DNA of 64,000 bases from Bacteroidota bacterium (GTDB taxonomy: Bacteria > Bacteroidota > Bacteroidia > AKYH767-A > OLB10). The DNA is taken from positions 793,501 through 857,500 of the forward strand of contig JADJOH010000007.1 of assembly GCA_016713925.1 (NCBI GenBank), given 5' to 3'. The notes under the pieces were generated by a model. That model did not search any database and was not told the DNA's origin. It saw nothing but the letters and a program-made list of their open reading frames with translations. This document shows, one piece after another, positions 1 through 10,594 of this stretch. The position numbers and the translations under genes were made by a program. Each line of letters opens with the position of its first letter. The first letter of the stretch is position 1.

Positions 1-747
1 TTTGATGACATTCTTTAAATTCTGAAATATCAATTCCTTCAGCCACGGGCCCGCCGAATCATGCCATCGTTGCGGATGAGTTGTGATCATAATTCGGGGA
101 GGTAACTGGTTTTGCTTTACAGCGTTGATAATTTCTTCCGTTTTGTTGAAACGAAAGGAAAGCTGGAATGGGTTTTTTACCTTGTCCCGTACACTTACAC
201 GGTTGCCGTCCCAGCGCCGGCCGGTGTCCGTGAGATAGAGCGTAGAGGAGAAGTCAATATCGAAATAGGGCTCACCAAGAATATTGTATTTCTTATAGTC
301 GTAATCTCTCCAAAGCATTTTATTGTCCCATACGGAAGCCGGACTTCCATGCATGCAAATAGTTTTTACAGGATAAAAAGTTCTGAAATACTTTAAATTG
401 TTTTCAAAAAGTTGAATGGCTTTTTTAAAATCTCCATTCGCCAATGATAAATCTTCGTAATGATAACCGATTTCATGCCCCAGATCAGCGATCTTTTTAA
501 TGATTTCCGGTTGATTGCTTTCGGGGACGATGCGGAAGTAATACGTGCTTCTGATCGAGAGTTCATGCTCTATTTCAGCTTTTAAAAGACTTTGTATTGG
601 CAAGTCATCCACATCGTGACGGAGGATAATGTACTTTGCCGGAAGTGTGCTTTTATAGACATCCTCGAAGGCGATGAAGGTATAGCCGTTGCCCTTACAG
701 GTTGTCAGCAATTGTTTGTATTTATGAAGTGTAAAATCAAGAGACAT
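1..747 (-). CDS. Polysaccharide deacetylase-like protein (C-terminus beyond the window edge)
   Basis: An open frame of 249 codons runs from an ATG at 747 to the window edge without a stop. It shows NodB/CE4-like carbohydrate esterase landmarks: RHDVDD at about residues 43-48 (metal-binding Asp pair), HEIGYHYEDL at 91-100, MHGSP at 132-136 and TTHPQRWHD at 222-230. The family removes acetyl groups from amino sugars or acts on related glycans, usually as a tailoring step. The start overlaps the end of the upstream DUF354 gene by 11 bases, so it is the last visible gene of the exopolysaccharide operon. No signal peptide is visible, which suggests a cytoplasmic precursor as substrate. The substrate is unknown, and the right-hand catalytic motifs may lie outside the window. 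Confidence 0.75.
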   Translation of the reverse strand, partial: MSLDFTLHKYKQLLTTCKGNGYTFIAFEDVYKSTLPAKYIILRHDVDDLPIQSLLKAEIEHELSIRSTYYFRIVPESNQPEIIKKIADLGHEIGYHYEDLSLANGDFKKAIQLFENNLKYFRTFYPVKTICMHGSPASVWDNKMLWRDYDYKKYNILGEPYFDIDFSSTLYLTDTGRRWDGNRVSVRDKVKNPFQLSFRFNKTEEIINAVKQNQLPPRIMITTHPQRWHDSAGPWLKELIFQNLKNVIK

Positions 748-1850
748 TGTCACGGAATTTCTGTTGAAGGGTTGGATCTTTTAATAATTGTTCTGCACTT
801 GACGGGTAATTTTCAAAAAACCAGACAAAGAATTGTGTCGGGTCAATCGTTTCGCGCAATAAACGTTCTCTTCGTTGCTGCCATAACTTTTTAAGATCGG
901 GTGTAGAGATGAGTTCCCTTGTTTTCGCCAGGAGTTTTTCGGACTGATGGGTCGGGATACCAAAGGTGAGTTGATACTTATGCTCGAGCTCTTCCAGATA
1001 ACCGAGTTTGCCCACGAAATCATTGAAGCGAATAGAAGGTGTGCCGAGCACCGCAGCCTCCGCTGTCATGGTTTGACTGTCACCAATGTAAAGATCTGAA
1101 TAATACAAAACATCCAGTATGTCGGAGGCTTTAACATTCACACGGTATTTTTCTAACTCAGGAGGCAATGGTCGTTCGGAAGAGAGATGTATTTGTCCAT
1201 AAGGCTCCAGTATCTGAATAAGATCATTGGCCAATTGGTTCGTGATTCCTGTTTTGTTTTCGTCATGCCATGCCGTTAGTTTAGCGAAACGAATGAATAT
1301 ATTCAATTTTTGCTTTCCGAATAACGCGTTGACTTTTTCTTTGTCCGGTGTGAAATAGGCCGGCCTTAAATAAGCAAGCTCTTGGTTGGCATTGTACTTT
1401 ACTGTTTTGGGATGGTTGTTCCATTGCGCTGCCGAGCAGGAAACCGGACAAAGCTGATGATGAAGGAAGGGCACAAAGATTTTGCTGTAGACAGGAAATA
1501 TTTCCAAGATCATCTTCAAAGACGCTAATGCTCTTTACTTCTAGCAGTCGTGCGAACGGTGCAAATTCAGCGGAAGTAGAAATGAAAAGATCGGGCTTTT
1601 CTTTACGCACGATCTTCCAATGTTGAAATGTTCGCTGAAGAAAGGAGAGTGCAATTCCTGTTCTCGAATCCTTACGTTCTTTCTCGGCGATATTGATGTA
1701 TGGGAGTCCGCTTTCTTCCAATAATTTCCGGAGTACATCCTTCGTCTTAATCGTAACGATCACCGTATGCCCTTTCTCCTTGAGCATACGCATGGTATTC
1801 TTAAAGAGATGAAAGTGGGCCGGATGTGCCAGGTAAAACAGGTATTTCAT
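737..1850 (-). CDS. DUF354-family glycosyltransferase/epimerase-like protein (frameshifted)
   Basis: Two adjacent open frames make one protein of about 370 residues. The first starts at ATG 1850 (MKYLFYLAHPAHFHLFKN) and reads to FEDD. The second resumes in another frame with LEIFPVYSKIFVPF and ends at 737. The break lies near 1505-1518 and fits one extra base. The N-terminal HPAHFHLFK signature and the GDSQTMTAEAAVLGTPSIR stretch are typical of DUF354 proteins, a GT-B fold related to UDP-GlcNAc 2-epimerases and MurG. The start codon overlaps the upstream stop as ATGA. It sits between a toroid protein and a deacetylase in the polysaccharide operon, so a sugar transfer or epimerisation role is inferred. 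Confidence 0.7.
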
Positions 1851-3019
1851 AATGTGTGGTCTCCTGTTTTTAAGTGTTCTGATAAAGAGGAGAGCCCGGC
1901 GAGCATCCAACTATCCGACCAACGCATGAATGCAGTTTTTTCAGTATGTGTTCTGAATTTTCGGAAATAAAAATTGCCGGAGGGTGATTGCATATGGTGG
2001 ATCATCCACAATGCACATTTCTTTGCGCTGTCAATATGTCCAAATCGAGTAAGACTCAATAACGTTTGCCCGGCAGCGGTACAATCTACCGGCCAGGAAT
2101 CATTATTGTAAAATTTGGGTTGTCCCTCTGACGTAATGAAATTGTTCACATAAAATTGAACTCCCTTATTTAAAGCTACGGAAAATTTCATGTCCCCTGT
2201 GCATTTAATATACTCATCTAAACAATCCAGGACATAGGCAGTATGATAATTGTCGATTCGATATCCGGTGTTACGCTGTGAATAGATCCATGCACCTTCC
2301 TCCGACTGGTGTTTCATCACCCATGCCAGTGATTGTTCAGCAAGATTCTTCCATTCCGGATTCTTTGTAAGTTGATACCCCTGTGCCAGCAGTCGTGATC
2401 CTTTCATGCTGGCATTAAAAACTTTTTCCTTATCGAAAGGTGAATAGGAAAAACAGAAAGTACCATCTTCATCCACAGATCGGTTCAGGTGATTGGTGAC
2501 AAATTCACATCCTTTTACCACCAATTCACGGGCAAGACTATTGTTGAAAGTAGTATGGGCTACGTAAAGACTATTTGTTATGATGCCGGTAGCAACAACG
2601 GTAGGTTGATAAGCCGGGATAGATGCATAGCGTGCCTCCCAGGGGAAATCATAACCCCAGCAGGCACCGCTATAATTCGGCGGAATGAGTTTGACCAGTT
2701 GATCAATCATTGCTTCGACCTTTTCTTTGTATTCAGGTAGGGGGTGAGTTGCAAATAAATAGGAGTACGACTGTATCCCCAGACCCAGAGAAACAGGATT
2801 AAGGCGGGGATGAATGCCCAATAGAGGACGTAGGTTTACCGGTGATCTTTTAATAAACTGCTGGGCAAGAAATCGAAGCCGATGGTTGCTTTTCAATACA
2901 GGGAGTTGGAAGAGGGGAGAGGTGAGTCCATCATAAGGATCGAAGCCCTTGAACTGCTCTTTTTCTACATATTTCAGCAGGCGATGTAAAGCATGTGCGA
3001 TCAACTCTTCCTCTTTCAT
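1847..3019 (-). CDS. Alpha/alpha-toroid protein of the exopolysaccharide operon
   Basis: This 390-residue soluble protein has no signal peptide. Repeating helical pairs with aromatic/Gly-rich turns (ACWGYDFPWEARY, EEGAWIYSQRN, NYHTAYVLDCLDEY) look like an (alpha/alpha)-barrel such as those of terpene cyclases, glucosaminidases or epimerases. I recognise it only as a protein often placed next to bi-domain oxidoreductases and heparinase-like genes in polysaccharide loci. Database names such as delta-aminolevulinic acid dehydratase for such proteins are not supported by anything seen here. Its start overlaps the stop of the oxidoreductase gene (ATGA at 3016-3019) and its own stop overlaps the DUF354 start, which indicates translational coupling. 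The biochemical function is unknown. Confidence 0.6.
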   Translation of the reverse strand: MKEEELIAHALHRLLKYVEKEQFKGFDPYDGLTSPLFQLPVLKSNHRLRFLAQQFIKRSPVNLRPLLGIHPRLNPVSLGLGIQSYSYLFATHPLPEYKEKVEAMIDQLVKLIPPNYSGACWGYDFPWEARYASIPAYQPTVVATGIITNSLYVAHTTFNNSLARELVVKGCEFVTNHLNRSVDEDGTFCFSYSPFDKEKVFNASMKGSRLLAQGYQLTKNPEWKNLAEQSLAWVMKHQSEEGAWIYSQRNTGYRIDNYHTAYVLDCLDEYIKCTGDMKFSVALNKGVQFYVNNFITSEGQPKFYNNDSWPVDCTAAGQTLLSLTRFGHIDSAKKCALWMIHHMQSPSGNFYFRKFRTHTEKTAFMRWSDSWMLAGLSSLSEHLKTGDHTL

Positions 3020-5154
3020 AGTGGAGCAACAGTCAGGTTGATGCCTTTTAGTTTTATGGATTCAATTACTTTAAAAGTGCTCAATGTGCTGTTGTAAATA
3101 TTTTCAAATGAAACAGGCGTCGGCTTTCCTTCTTTTATACAGGCAATGAATTCAGCAATTTCCTGTTTATGGCCTTTATCCAGAGTGCCCCTTTTTGTAC
3201 CTTGGTGCCCCGAGGTCCAAAACTCGTTAATTCCTTAAAGTCATCCAAGACCGCAGACAAAACCACCATTGAAAACCTCAATATATTCTTTACTAAGATC
3301 TTTATTTCCATTTGAAAAATAAGAGATAGATGCAATACTGCCATTCGCCAATTTCAAACTGATGCTGACGGTATCCTGCAACGCTGATGCATCATTCATG
3401 GCATGTGCACTTACTTCAACTACCAGGCTGCCGGTGATAAATGAACAGAAATCAATAAAATGACAAACTTCACCAATGATGCGTCCACCACCTGAGGCCG
3501 GATCATGTGTCCAATGTTCTTTCGGAACGATTCCGGCATTGATCCGATAGTTTATTGCAGAAGGAAGATTTGCATTCAATTGCTTTTTCATCTCTATTGC
3601 AAGCGGTGCAAATCTCCTGTTGAATCCGACCATCAGATGTGCCGACGATTTCGGATATTGATCGCGAATGGCATCGAGTTCACTGGTATGAATACAGAGC
3701 GGCTTTTCTGTGAAAACATTCTTGCCTTCTTTTAAAGCCTCTAACACATACGCTCCATGACTATCATGACGGGTAGCAATAAAAATTGTATTGATGGCGG
3801 GATCATGAATGATATCATTGGCATTACCGGTGCAATAAGTAAATCCGAATTTATCCGCAACATTTCTTGCATTGTTGGCGCGGGCGGTCGCGATACCTGT
3901 TAATGTCGCTTTTCCTTGCAAGGCAGGAAGAAGAAAGTTTTGTCCGAAAGAGCCGGCACCAATCATTCCCACCGTAATCGTGTTGGTGGCAGAGGGTTTG
4001 TCTTTCAATAGGATTCGATCTGAGATCTTTTTATTCGTATCGTATTCCAATACAATTCCTGAAAAAGCCGTTGATTTGCTTAAAATCATATCGTACGCTT
4101 TTGCCGCTTCACGAAATGGAAAGGTATGCGTGATAAGTTTGGAAAGGTTTATTTTTTTATTTTGAAGAAGTGAAACAAAGGCCTCCATATTCCTGTTTTC
4201 TGTCCAGCGGACATATTCATAGGGATAGTCAATACCTCGTTCCTCGTAATCCGTATCATAACGGCCGGGGCCATACGAACAAGACATTTTCAATTCAAGT
4301 TCCTTGATATAGTAATTTTTACGAGAGAATCCTGTCGGGACTGCTCCAACGATAATCACCTTCGCTTTTCTTCTGCATAAAATTCCAGCCAGATCAACAG
4401 GATCTGTGGAAGATGTAGATGCAGTTATAATGACAGCATCAACACCATAACCCCCGGTATGCTGAAGTAGAACAGACTCGAGTTGCGGCTCATCCCTGTG
4501 AAAAGAAAAATCGGCTCCATTTTCAGTGGCGAGTGCAACCTGTTTTTTGTCAATATCAATTCCGAAAACCTTTACACCCGAGGCGCTCAAAAGTTGAAGT
4601 GTAATTTGCCCCACCAATCCTAAACCGATGACAGCACACGTCTCTCCTAACTTTAAATCAGCCTGTCGGACACCTTGCAATGCAATAGCACCTACCGTGG
4701 TGAATGCGGCTTCTTTGCCCGGCAGAGCATCTCCAATTTTAACACAAAGGTTCACAGGAACTGCAACCACCTCTGCATGCACTGCAGTACTTCCACCGCA
4801 GGCAACACGATCGCCGATAGAAAATTCACGCACATCATCGGCTATGGCAATGACTTCACCGGTGCAACTGTATCCCAATGCGCTTGGTGCATCCAGTTTG
4901 TTCATCACTAAACGAAAAGTCTCTCTTAAACCAATGACTTTGGCGGTTTGTATGACTTTCTTCACTTCTTCTTTGCGTGCTCTGGCTTTTCCAATATAAC
5001 CCAACCGGGCATCTTTTACCGTTTTACCTTCAGTTCCGGCACTGATCAAAGAGAAGTGATTTCTTACCAGAACTTGCCCTCGACCTAAAGCAGGAAAGGG
5101 CACCTCAAGCAGTTGCATGTGGCCATCCTTAAGGTTTTGAGTGAGTTGTTCCAT
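3016..5154 (-). CDS. Bi-domain oxidoreductase: zinc-type dehydrogenase fused to Gfo/Idh/MocA (two frameshifts)
   Basis: Residues 1-365 form a medium-chain dehydrogenase/reductase with Rossmann motif GLGLVG at 177-182. Residues 390 onward form a Gfo/Idh/MocA sugar dehydrogenase with GAGSFG at 398-403 and the EKP motif at 482-484. The uninterrupted frame stops early at 3241. Reading on in the next frame gives AVLDDFKELTSF, and a second shift near 3185-3200 gives DKGHKQEIAEFIACIKEGKP and a natural end at 3016. Two single-base errors therefore hide the last 75 residues or so. Such fusions occur in polysaccharide clusters and probably oxidise or isomerise a nucleotide sugar; the exact substrate is not known. 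Its stop overlaps the start of the next gene, which supports the corrected end. Confidence 0.8.
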
Positions 5155-5156
5155 AG

Positions 5157-6263
5157 TTATGTTGATATCACCTGATTAAAAATATTTTTCAGATGAGTAG
5201 TCATGTGGGCCAAAGTAAAGCCGGATTCATACTTTTTACGAGAGGCGAGGCCCATTCGTTTCCTTTTATCGGGTGATGTACACAATTCTATCAGCTTTTC
5301 CGACAATGCTTTCGGATCAGCCAAAGGTACGATGTATCCGTTAATTCCACTTTCCACTGACTCCACGATTGCTCCCAGGTCGGTACTGATGATGGGTAAG
5401 CCTGCAGCCATCGCTTCTACAATAACCCAGGGATGTCCTTCCGGTTCACGAGGTGGAAATACAAAAATATCGGCATTCGCCATGAATTGCAACTTTTGCG
5501 GGCTCTTTTCAGGAGAGTGAAAATTAACCGGAAGTTGCCCGGCTTTACAGATCTCCAGGCATTTACTTTTCGTCATTTCGTTTCTCCAGCCGCCAATAAC
5601 ATCAACTTCGATCTGGGAGGAAATATCTTTTGGGAACAGGTTTATCGCGTCAATAAGGTCTTCTATGCCTTTTGAAGATTGAAGATTGCCGAGGTAAAGT
5701 ATGTTCACTTTTCCGCTTTCTACCCTTTGTCTATCAGGAATTTTATAATCACCGCCATTGGCTGCAACGAATATTTCATTTTCAGGAAAATATCCTTTGA
5801 ATAAGTAACGTAGATTATTACCGAGTACTATTACCCCTGCACATAATTTGAAAATGCTTTTCACATAAAACCGCGTTAAAATACCGGAGCGATCCATCCA
5901 TATTCTGAACTCACTTCCCCGTAGGTGTAAGAGTACTTTGCGACAGATCATGCGACTAAACAATATAAACAGGGAGTCCTTGAAAAATCCGACAGTGCTT
6001 TGACTAATAGGAATAAGAACAAGTTGTGGTTTTAATGCAAAACCATTTTGAAGAATCTGTTTATAAATTTTAGTATTCTTCAAAACTTTATTGAAACTCC
6101 ATTTCCCGATTTCACGCAGGTCTGTGTTCGTTTTAGTGTCGATATGTATCAGCTCAAAATCTTTCTTCAAAGGGGATAGCAGTAAAATCTCCGTTGCAAC
6201 TGCGGGACCCATAAAGGGAGGCGGAAGTTTACCGAAGATAAATACTACTGGTTTTGAGGTCAT
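5157..6263 (-). CDS. Glycosyltransferase family 4
   Basis: This 368-residue GT-B enzyme has the N-terminal GKLPPPFMGPAVATE loop and the C-terminal nucleotide-sugar site with E275-x7-E283 (EPEGHPWVIVEAMAAG). That Glu-x7-Glu signature defines retaining GT4-type transferases. It would add one sugar from an NDP donor to the lipid-linked repeat unit at the inner face of the membrane. It is separated from the polymerase gene by 8 bases and from the oxidoreductase start by 2 bases, so all are one transcription unit. Donor and acceptor cannot be read from the sequence. Confidence 0.85.
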   Translation of the reverse strand: MTSKPVVFIFGKLPPPFMGPAVATEILLLSPLKKDFELIHIDTKTNTDLREIGKWSFNKVLKNTKIYKQILQNGFALKPQLVLIPISQSTVGFFKDSLFILFSRMICRKVLLHLRGSEFRIWMDRSGILTRFYVKSIFKLCAGVIVLGNNLRYLFKGYFPENEIFVAANGGDYKIPDRQRVESGKVNILYLGNLQSSKGIEDLIDAINLFPKDISSQIEVDVIGGWRNEMTKSKCLEICKAGQLPVNFHSPEKSPQKLQFMANADIFVFPPREPEGHPWVIVEAMAAGLPIISTDLGAIVESVESGINGYIVPLADPKALSEKLIELCTSPDKRKRMGLASRKKYESGFTLAHMTTHLKNIFNQVIST

Positions 6264-6271
6264 ACTTAAGT

Positions 6272-7540
6272 TTAGAGTTGCCGTTCTTTAGGGAGTAATG
6301 CGAATGCTATGATAGGATATAAGATGTATAAGAGTGGGGCGTATAAGGTTGGAACAGTAGTAATAGACCAAAGAAGTATAGAGGAAATACATGCTGCTAA
6401 AAGGAATTTTTCCGGAATAGCCATGGAAATCCAATTTGACAAAGTGCTTAGAAGAAATGCTACATAGAAAAAAATGCCAATAAATCCTGTTAAAAACATA
6501 AGTCGTATGTAATCACTATGCATACCTCCGCTAATCATCACAATGGTTTCATTGAAATTGGCTGAAACAATTCCGGTAAAATGATTAAATGTGGGCATTT
6601 GTTCCCAAATTTCAAAATATCGTTCCCACCGTGTCATCCTCCCATTAAAAGCTTGATCGGCTTCTGATTCTCCTTCCACTACTAACAATTCTTTAAAAAT
6701 TAAGGGTTCAATATGATTTATGTAAATGGTCTGAGCAAAAAAGGTGGAAACAATAAAGATAAATAGAAAGGTAAATAGGAGTCCTTTCGAATTTCGAAGA
6801 TTGTGAAAAAGGAAAATAACAATAAGAAACAGGAAAACACCCCATGTGGAAACGTGTCTGATTCGTGTTAAGCCATACAATACAAATGCAATACCAACAA
6901 TAAGATGCCACGCTTTTACTTTAATTCCGGAGGTCTTGTTGTACATATGCGTCAGGAAATAATAGCAAATTATAGTCAGAAATAAAATGAAAAAAATAGC
7001 ATAGTTCATGATATCTGCATATGCACCTCTTATCCTGGAACCTCCACCTCTTCCTTGGCTGATGTATTCAATAGCTATAGGGTTGACTATAGACTCATAT
7101 AAAAAAATCGTGAAAGGGAATAAACAGGATATCAGAAAGCTTGTAAGTATTCCGTGCAAATCCTCTTTTGTTTGAACAAATCTTCGGGCATAGTAAAACA
7201 GAAAAACCGGTGTAATATATTTTATCAAATCGCCAAATGCAACTACATTGAGTTGTATAAACCAAAACGTTAGTGCGTTGAATAATAGAAAAAAGCAAAA
7301 TACTCTGAAGAGTATTTCCTGTAAACTGTCAGGCGACCGTTGAAGTCCTCCGGATATCATACTTAGCAAAATCAATACAGGAGTAAGAACACCTACAATA
7401 TATAAGGGTGAAGCAAGCGCCGATGTTTCTTTCAACTCATAGAAATTGTCAATAATCGGTCGTAATAGAATTAGCCAGACAAACCACTTTTTACTGAGCG
7501 GCAATCCTTTTAACCATTTCCACCAATTTTTATAACTCAT
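6272..7540 (-). CDS. Wzy-like O-antigen/exopolysaccharide polymerase (multi-spanning membrane protein)
   Basis: The 422-residue protein has about ten to twelve hydrophobic segments and one larger polar loop around residues 285-355, which contains acidic and Arg-rich stretches. This is the plan of O-antigen polymerase/ligase (Wzy/WaaL) proteins. Primary sequence is poorly conserved in the family, so the call rests on topology and on its place between two GT4 genes in a locus that also has Wzx, Wzc and Wza. It would polymerise flipped repeat units on the periplasmic side. Ligase versus polymerase cannot be decided. The presence of Wzc/Wza favours polymerase. Confidence 0.65.
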   Translation of the reverse strand: MSYKNWWKWLKGLPLSKKWFVWLILLRPIIDNFYELKETSALASPLYIVGVLTPVLILLSMISGGLQRSPDSLQEILFRVFCFFLLFNALTFWFIQLNVVAFGDLIKYITPVFLFYYARRFVQTKEDLHGILTSFLISCLFPFTIFLYESIVNPIAIEYISQGRGGGSRIRGAYADIMNYAIFFILFLTIICYYFLTHMYNKTSGIKVKAWHLIVGIAFVLYGLTRIRHVSTWGVFLFLIVIFLFHNLRNSKGLLFTFLFIFIVSTFFAQTIYINHIEPLIFKELLVVEGESEADQAFNGRMTRWERYFEIWEQMPTFNHFTGIVSANFNETIVMISGGMHSDYIRLMFLTGFIGIFFYVAFLLSTLSNWISMAIPEKFLLAACISSILLWSITTVPTLYAPLLYILYPIIAFALLPKERQL

Positions 7541-7553
7541 TCTTACTGCTAAA

Positions 7554-8685
7554 TTAACTGTTTTTTATGGCTTTCATGAACCCTGATACCGAATTCTTTA
7601 GACTAGCTTTTTCTGTAATAGTACGAGCAGCTTTTTTTCCGAATTGCTCCATTAATTCTTTGTTTTGGACCATCCATTCCATTTTATCGACTGTCTTTTT
7701 TAAATCGCTGAAGTCGTTGATGAAACCGTTTTCTCCCTCCTCAATCAGATCATAAACTGCTCCGGCATTATGGGAAGCGAGGCAGGCTACCCCGGCAGCC
7801 ATGGCTTCATTCAAAACAAGACCCCATATATCGAAATTTGTTTGAAAAAGAAGGATGTCAGTTTCTGCAAGTACTGCCGGTAATTCATTTTTTTGCAAAT
7901 ATCCTTTAAATTGTACTACTTCTTTAAGCTTACGTTTTTCAACTTCGTTTTCCAGAGCAGCTTTACTAATACCATCACCGATGATAAGAATCCGAAAATC
8001 ATGTCTTTTCTTTAATAATTCAGAAGAGGCTTCTATTACTTTATAGACGTTTTTTCTTGGTACTAAATATCCCAAATAAGCAAAGGTGAATACATCTTTC
8101 TTTATAACCTTGCGGCGGGCAGAATTTGTTTCTTCTCTAAAATAGTCGGTGTCAACGGTATTAATCGCTATGTGAATTTTTTTCCTTTGCAGCCCCCAGT
8201 TTTTCCAAATAATCCGAGGCCAGTGACCCATATGCTATATAAGACTGCGCTCTTTTTAAGAGGAGTTTTCTGAATAACTTTCTCCACCATGAAATTCTTC
8301 GCCCTCCCAATTCTATTGTTCCGCTCCAGATCAGAAAGGGGGTGCTGTAGAAAAACGTATACAAGGTGCAAATGAGTGTTGCCGGTGAGAATCCCGAGGT
8401 AATGATACGCCAGGGTTTAAGGAGGCGTAACTGCTTCCATAATCCTCTGTAAAAGAAATAGGTCTTCTCCGCATCTTCTCCTACCGAATATTTCCCGCCA
8501 TCAAGCAGGGTGTAGCTAAATTGGAAATCGTTTGGATTGATTTCAAATTTTCGTCTTTTGTAGCCTAGACTGGAAAAAATAACATGTAACTCCATTCCGG
8601 CTTGTCTCATCTCTTCGCCGAGCAAATTAAAGAGCGGAATCCTGTAAGGAGTTGGAATGTTCGTTATGAGCACCACTTTTTTCAT
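7554..8685 (-). CDS. Glycosyltransferase family 4 (frameshifted in a T7 run)
   Basis: The N-terminal part (MKKVVLITNIPTPYRIPLFN) and the C-terminal part (KIHIAINTVDTDYF onward) lie in two frames that cross in a run of seven T at 8177-8183. Joined, they give a GT-B protein of about 377 residues ending in a nucleotide-sugar domain with D-x7-E (FDIWGLVLNEAMAAG) in place of the usual E-x7-E. I chose the ATG at 8685 rather than one 15 bases upstream, because it overlaps the asnB stop by a single base (TGATG) and gives the usual GT4 N-terminus. The homopolymer position suggests a sequencing error, not decay. The donor sugar is unknown. Confidence 0.75.
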
Positions 8686-10593
8686 CAGGCCGACATCCAT
8701 TTTTTAAACCAGGCCATCATAAAATAGATGGTCCATAGTTGGTTGGTAAATGCTGTGTTTCCCCTTCTGATCTGTTCAATTTGATGCTGTAATCCCTTTT
8801 CATCAAAGATGCCTGTGTTGCGTGCGAAGCTTTTCAAATGCTCGTCCATATAGTCGAGCATGACATCACCTGCCCATTCGCGCAGCGGTACACAGAATCC
8901 CATCTTCCTGCGGTAGAGAATGTCGTTTGGTAATAATCGCTCCAGACTTTTCTTAAGGATATATTTGGGCTCGTTGTTTTTAATTTTTAATCCGGCAGGA
9001 ACTGAAAAGGCGGCATTGATGAGATGAAAATCTAAGAATGGACATCTTATTTCTATACTGTTGGCCATTCCGAGCCTATCCATACGGTACAAGTACTTTG
9101 CGGGAATTTGAAATTTAAAGCCCAGATAGCACATCCAATCCAGGTCTTTCAGCCAGCTATGCTTTCGTTTTAATAGATCAAATTCCTTCCTGTACTGATG
9201 GATGACACTAAAAGAATCAAAAGCGGATGAGGATGTATTGAATTGTTCCGAGAGGAAGGTGCGTTTTGTGCTTTCCTTAAAAGCCCGGGCTCCGCCCCAG
9301 AAGAGTTCTTCGTTCTTTGCCGCTCTTGAAAATATTTCCCTGATAGCAGAGGCTTCATCCTTAGTTTCATTGATGAGTCCTGCTATACCTTTCCGCAAAA
9401 ATGATGGTGTCTTGCTGTAGATATGATAAAGTGGATAATAGCGATTATACTGCAACCAGGACCTGTATCCGGCAAAGAGTTCATCAGCTCCATCACCCGT
9501 TTGTACTACGATGGTGCCCTTCTCCCGTGCTAATTTCGAAAGGAAATAGATGGGGATGCAGGTAGCATCTGCCATTGGTTCGTCAAAGCTGTCAATAATA
9601 TGTGGAAGACTGTTTGCTATATCTCCGGCATCAATATTGACTTCATGATGTTCCGTCTTGTACATATCTGCAATCCGATGGGCAAAGGATTTTTCGTCAT
9701 AATCCGGTGCATCTTTAAAACCTACAGAATAAGTTTTAACAGGATTGGAATTGGTCTTGCTCATCAATGCTACGATAGCACTCGAATCAACACCACCACT
9801 TAAAAATGCACCGACAGGAACATCAGCCACCATTCGGTAATCCACCGATTTTTCCAACGACCGATAGATCGTATCACTGATCTCTTGTTCACTGCTGGAT
9901 GTCCAGTCTTCCGGTGAAATTTCCCAGTATTGTTCAATTTGTGTTTTCCCTTTAGTAATGGTCATGCAATGTCCGGGCGAGAGTTTGTGAATTCCCTTGA
10001 ACATTGTCATAGAAGAGGGGAGTTGATTAAAAGTAAGGAAGTGATAGATGGATTCTTCATCAGGCACAGCACTTACCCAGGGCAAGGTCAGCAATGCTTT
10101 TATTTCTGATGAAAAGCTGAAAATGCCATTGAATTCACAATAGTAAAGTGGTTTTTTTCCGGCTCTGTCGCGTGCCAGGTACAAGGTTGCTGAAGCTTCC
10201 TCCCAATAGGCAAATGCAAACATGCCATTAAGTTCTTTTAAAGCGCCATGCTTTTTTTTTCTTATAGAGCTGTAGTAAAACCTCTGTATCACTATCCGAA
10301 ATATATCGATTCGAATTTCCTGTTTGAGTTTTAATTTCTTTGTAATTGTATATTTCACCATTGAAAACAATAGCATTTCCGGACTCATCTGTCATGGGTT
10401 GATGTCCGGATGGAGAAAGGTCAATGATGCTGAGACGTCGGTGACCGAAAGCCAGTTCTTTTCCTCTGGAAACCCATTTCCCCTGATCATCAGGACCCCT
10501 ATGTGCAATCCGGTCATTCATTCGTTGCAGCAAATGTTCTGCATCAGGCAGAGCTGCTCCGTTTAGATTAAATATTCCGTTGATCCCACACAT
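8685..10593 (-). CDS. asnB: Asparagine synthetase (glutamine-hydrolysing)-like amidotransferase (frameshifted in a T9 run)
   Basis: The start MCGINGIF exposes the Cys2 nucleophile of class II glutamine amidotransferases. The domain continues with RGPDDQG, GHRRLSIIDLS and FNGEIYNY. The frame breaks in nine T at 10252-10260 and resumes with LKELNGMFAFAYWEE. The ATP-pyrophosphatase domain follows with LSGGVDSSAIVALMSK and VVQTGDGADELFAGY. Total length is about 635 residues, normal for AsnB. In polysaccharide loci, AsnB homologues are generally thought to amidate sugar carboxylates such as uronic acids with ammonia from glutamine. Its position between two glycosyltransferases makes that more likely than free asparagine synthesis, but this is inference. 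It begins 1 base after the upstream glycosyltransferase stop. Confidence 0.85.
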
Positions 10594-10594
10594 G

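Noticed and set aside
4628..4999. 123-codon plus-strand open frame
   Set aside because: Antisense to the NAD-binding part of the bi-domain oxidoreductase; no own features.
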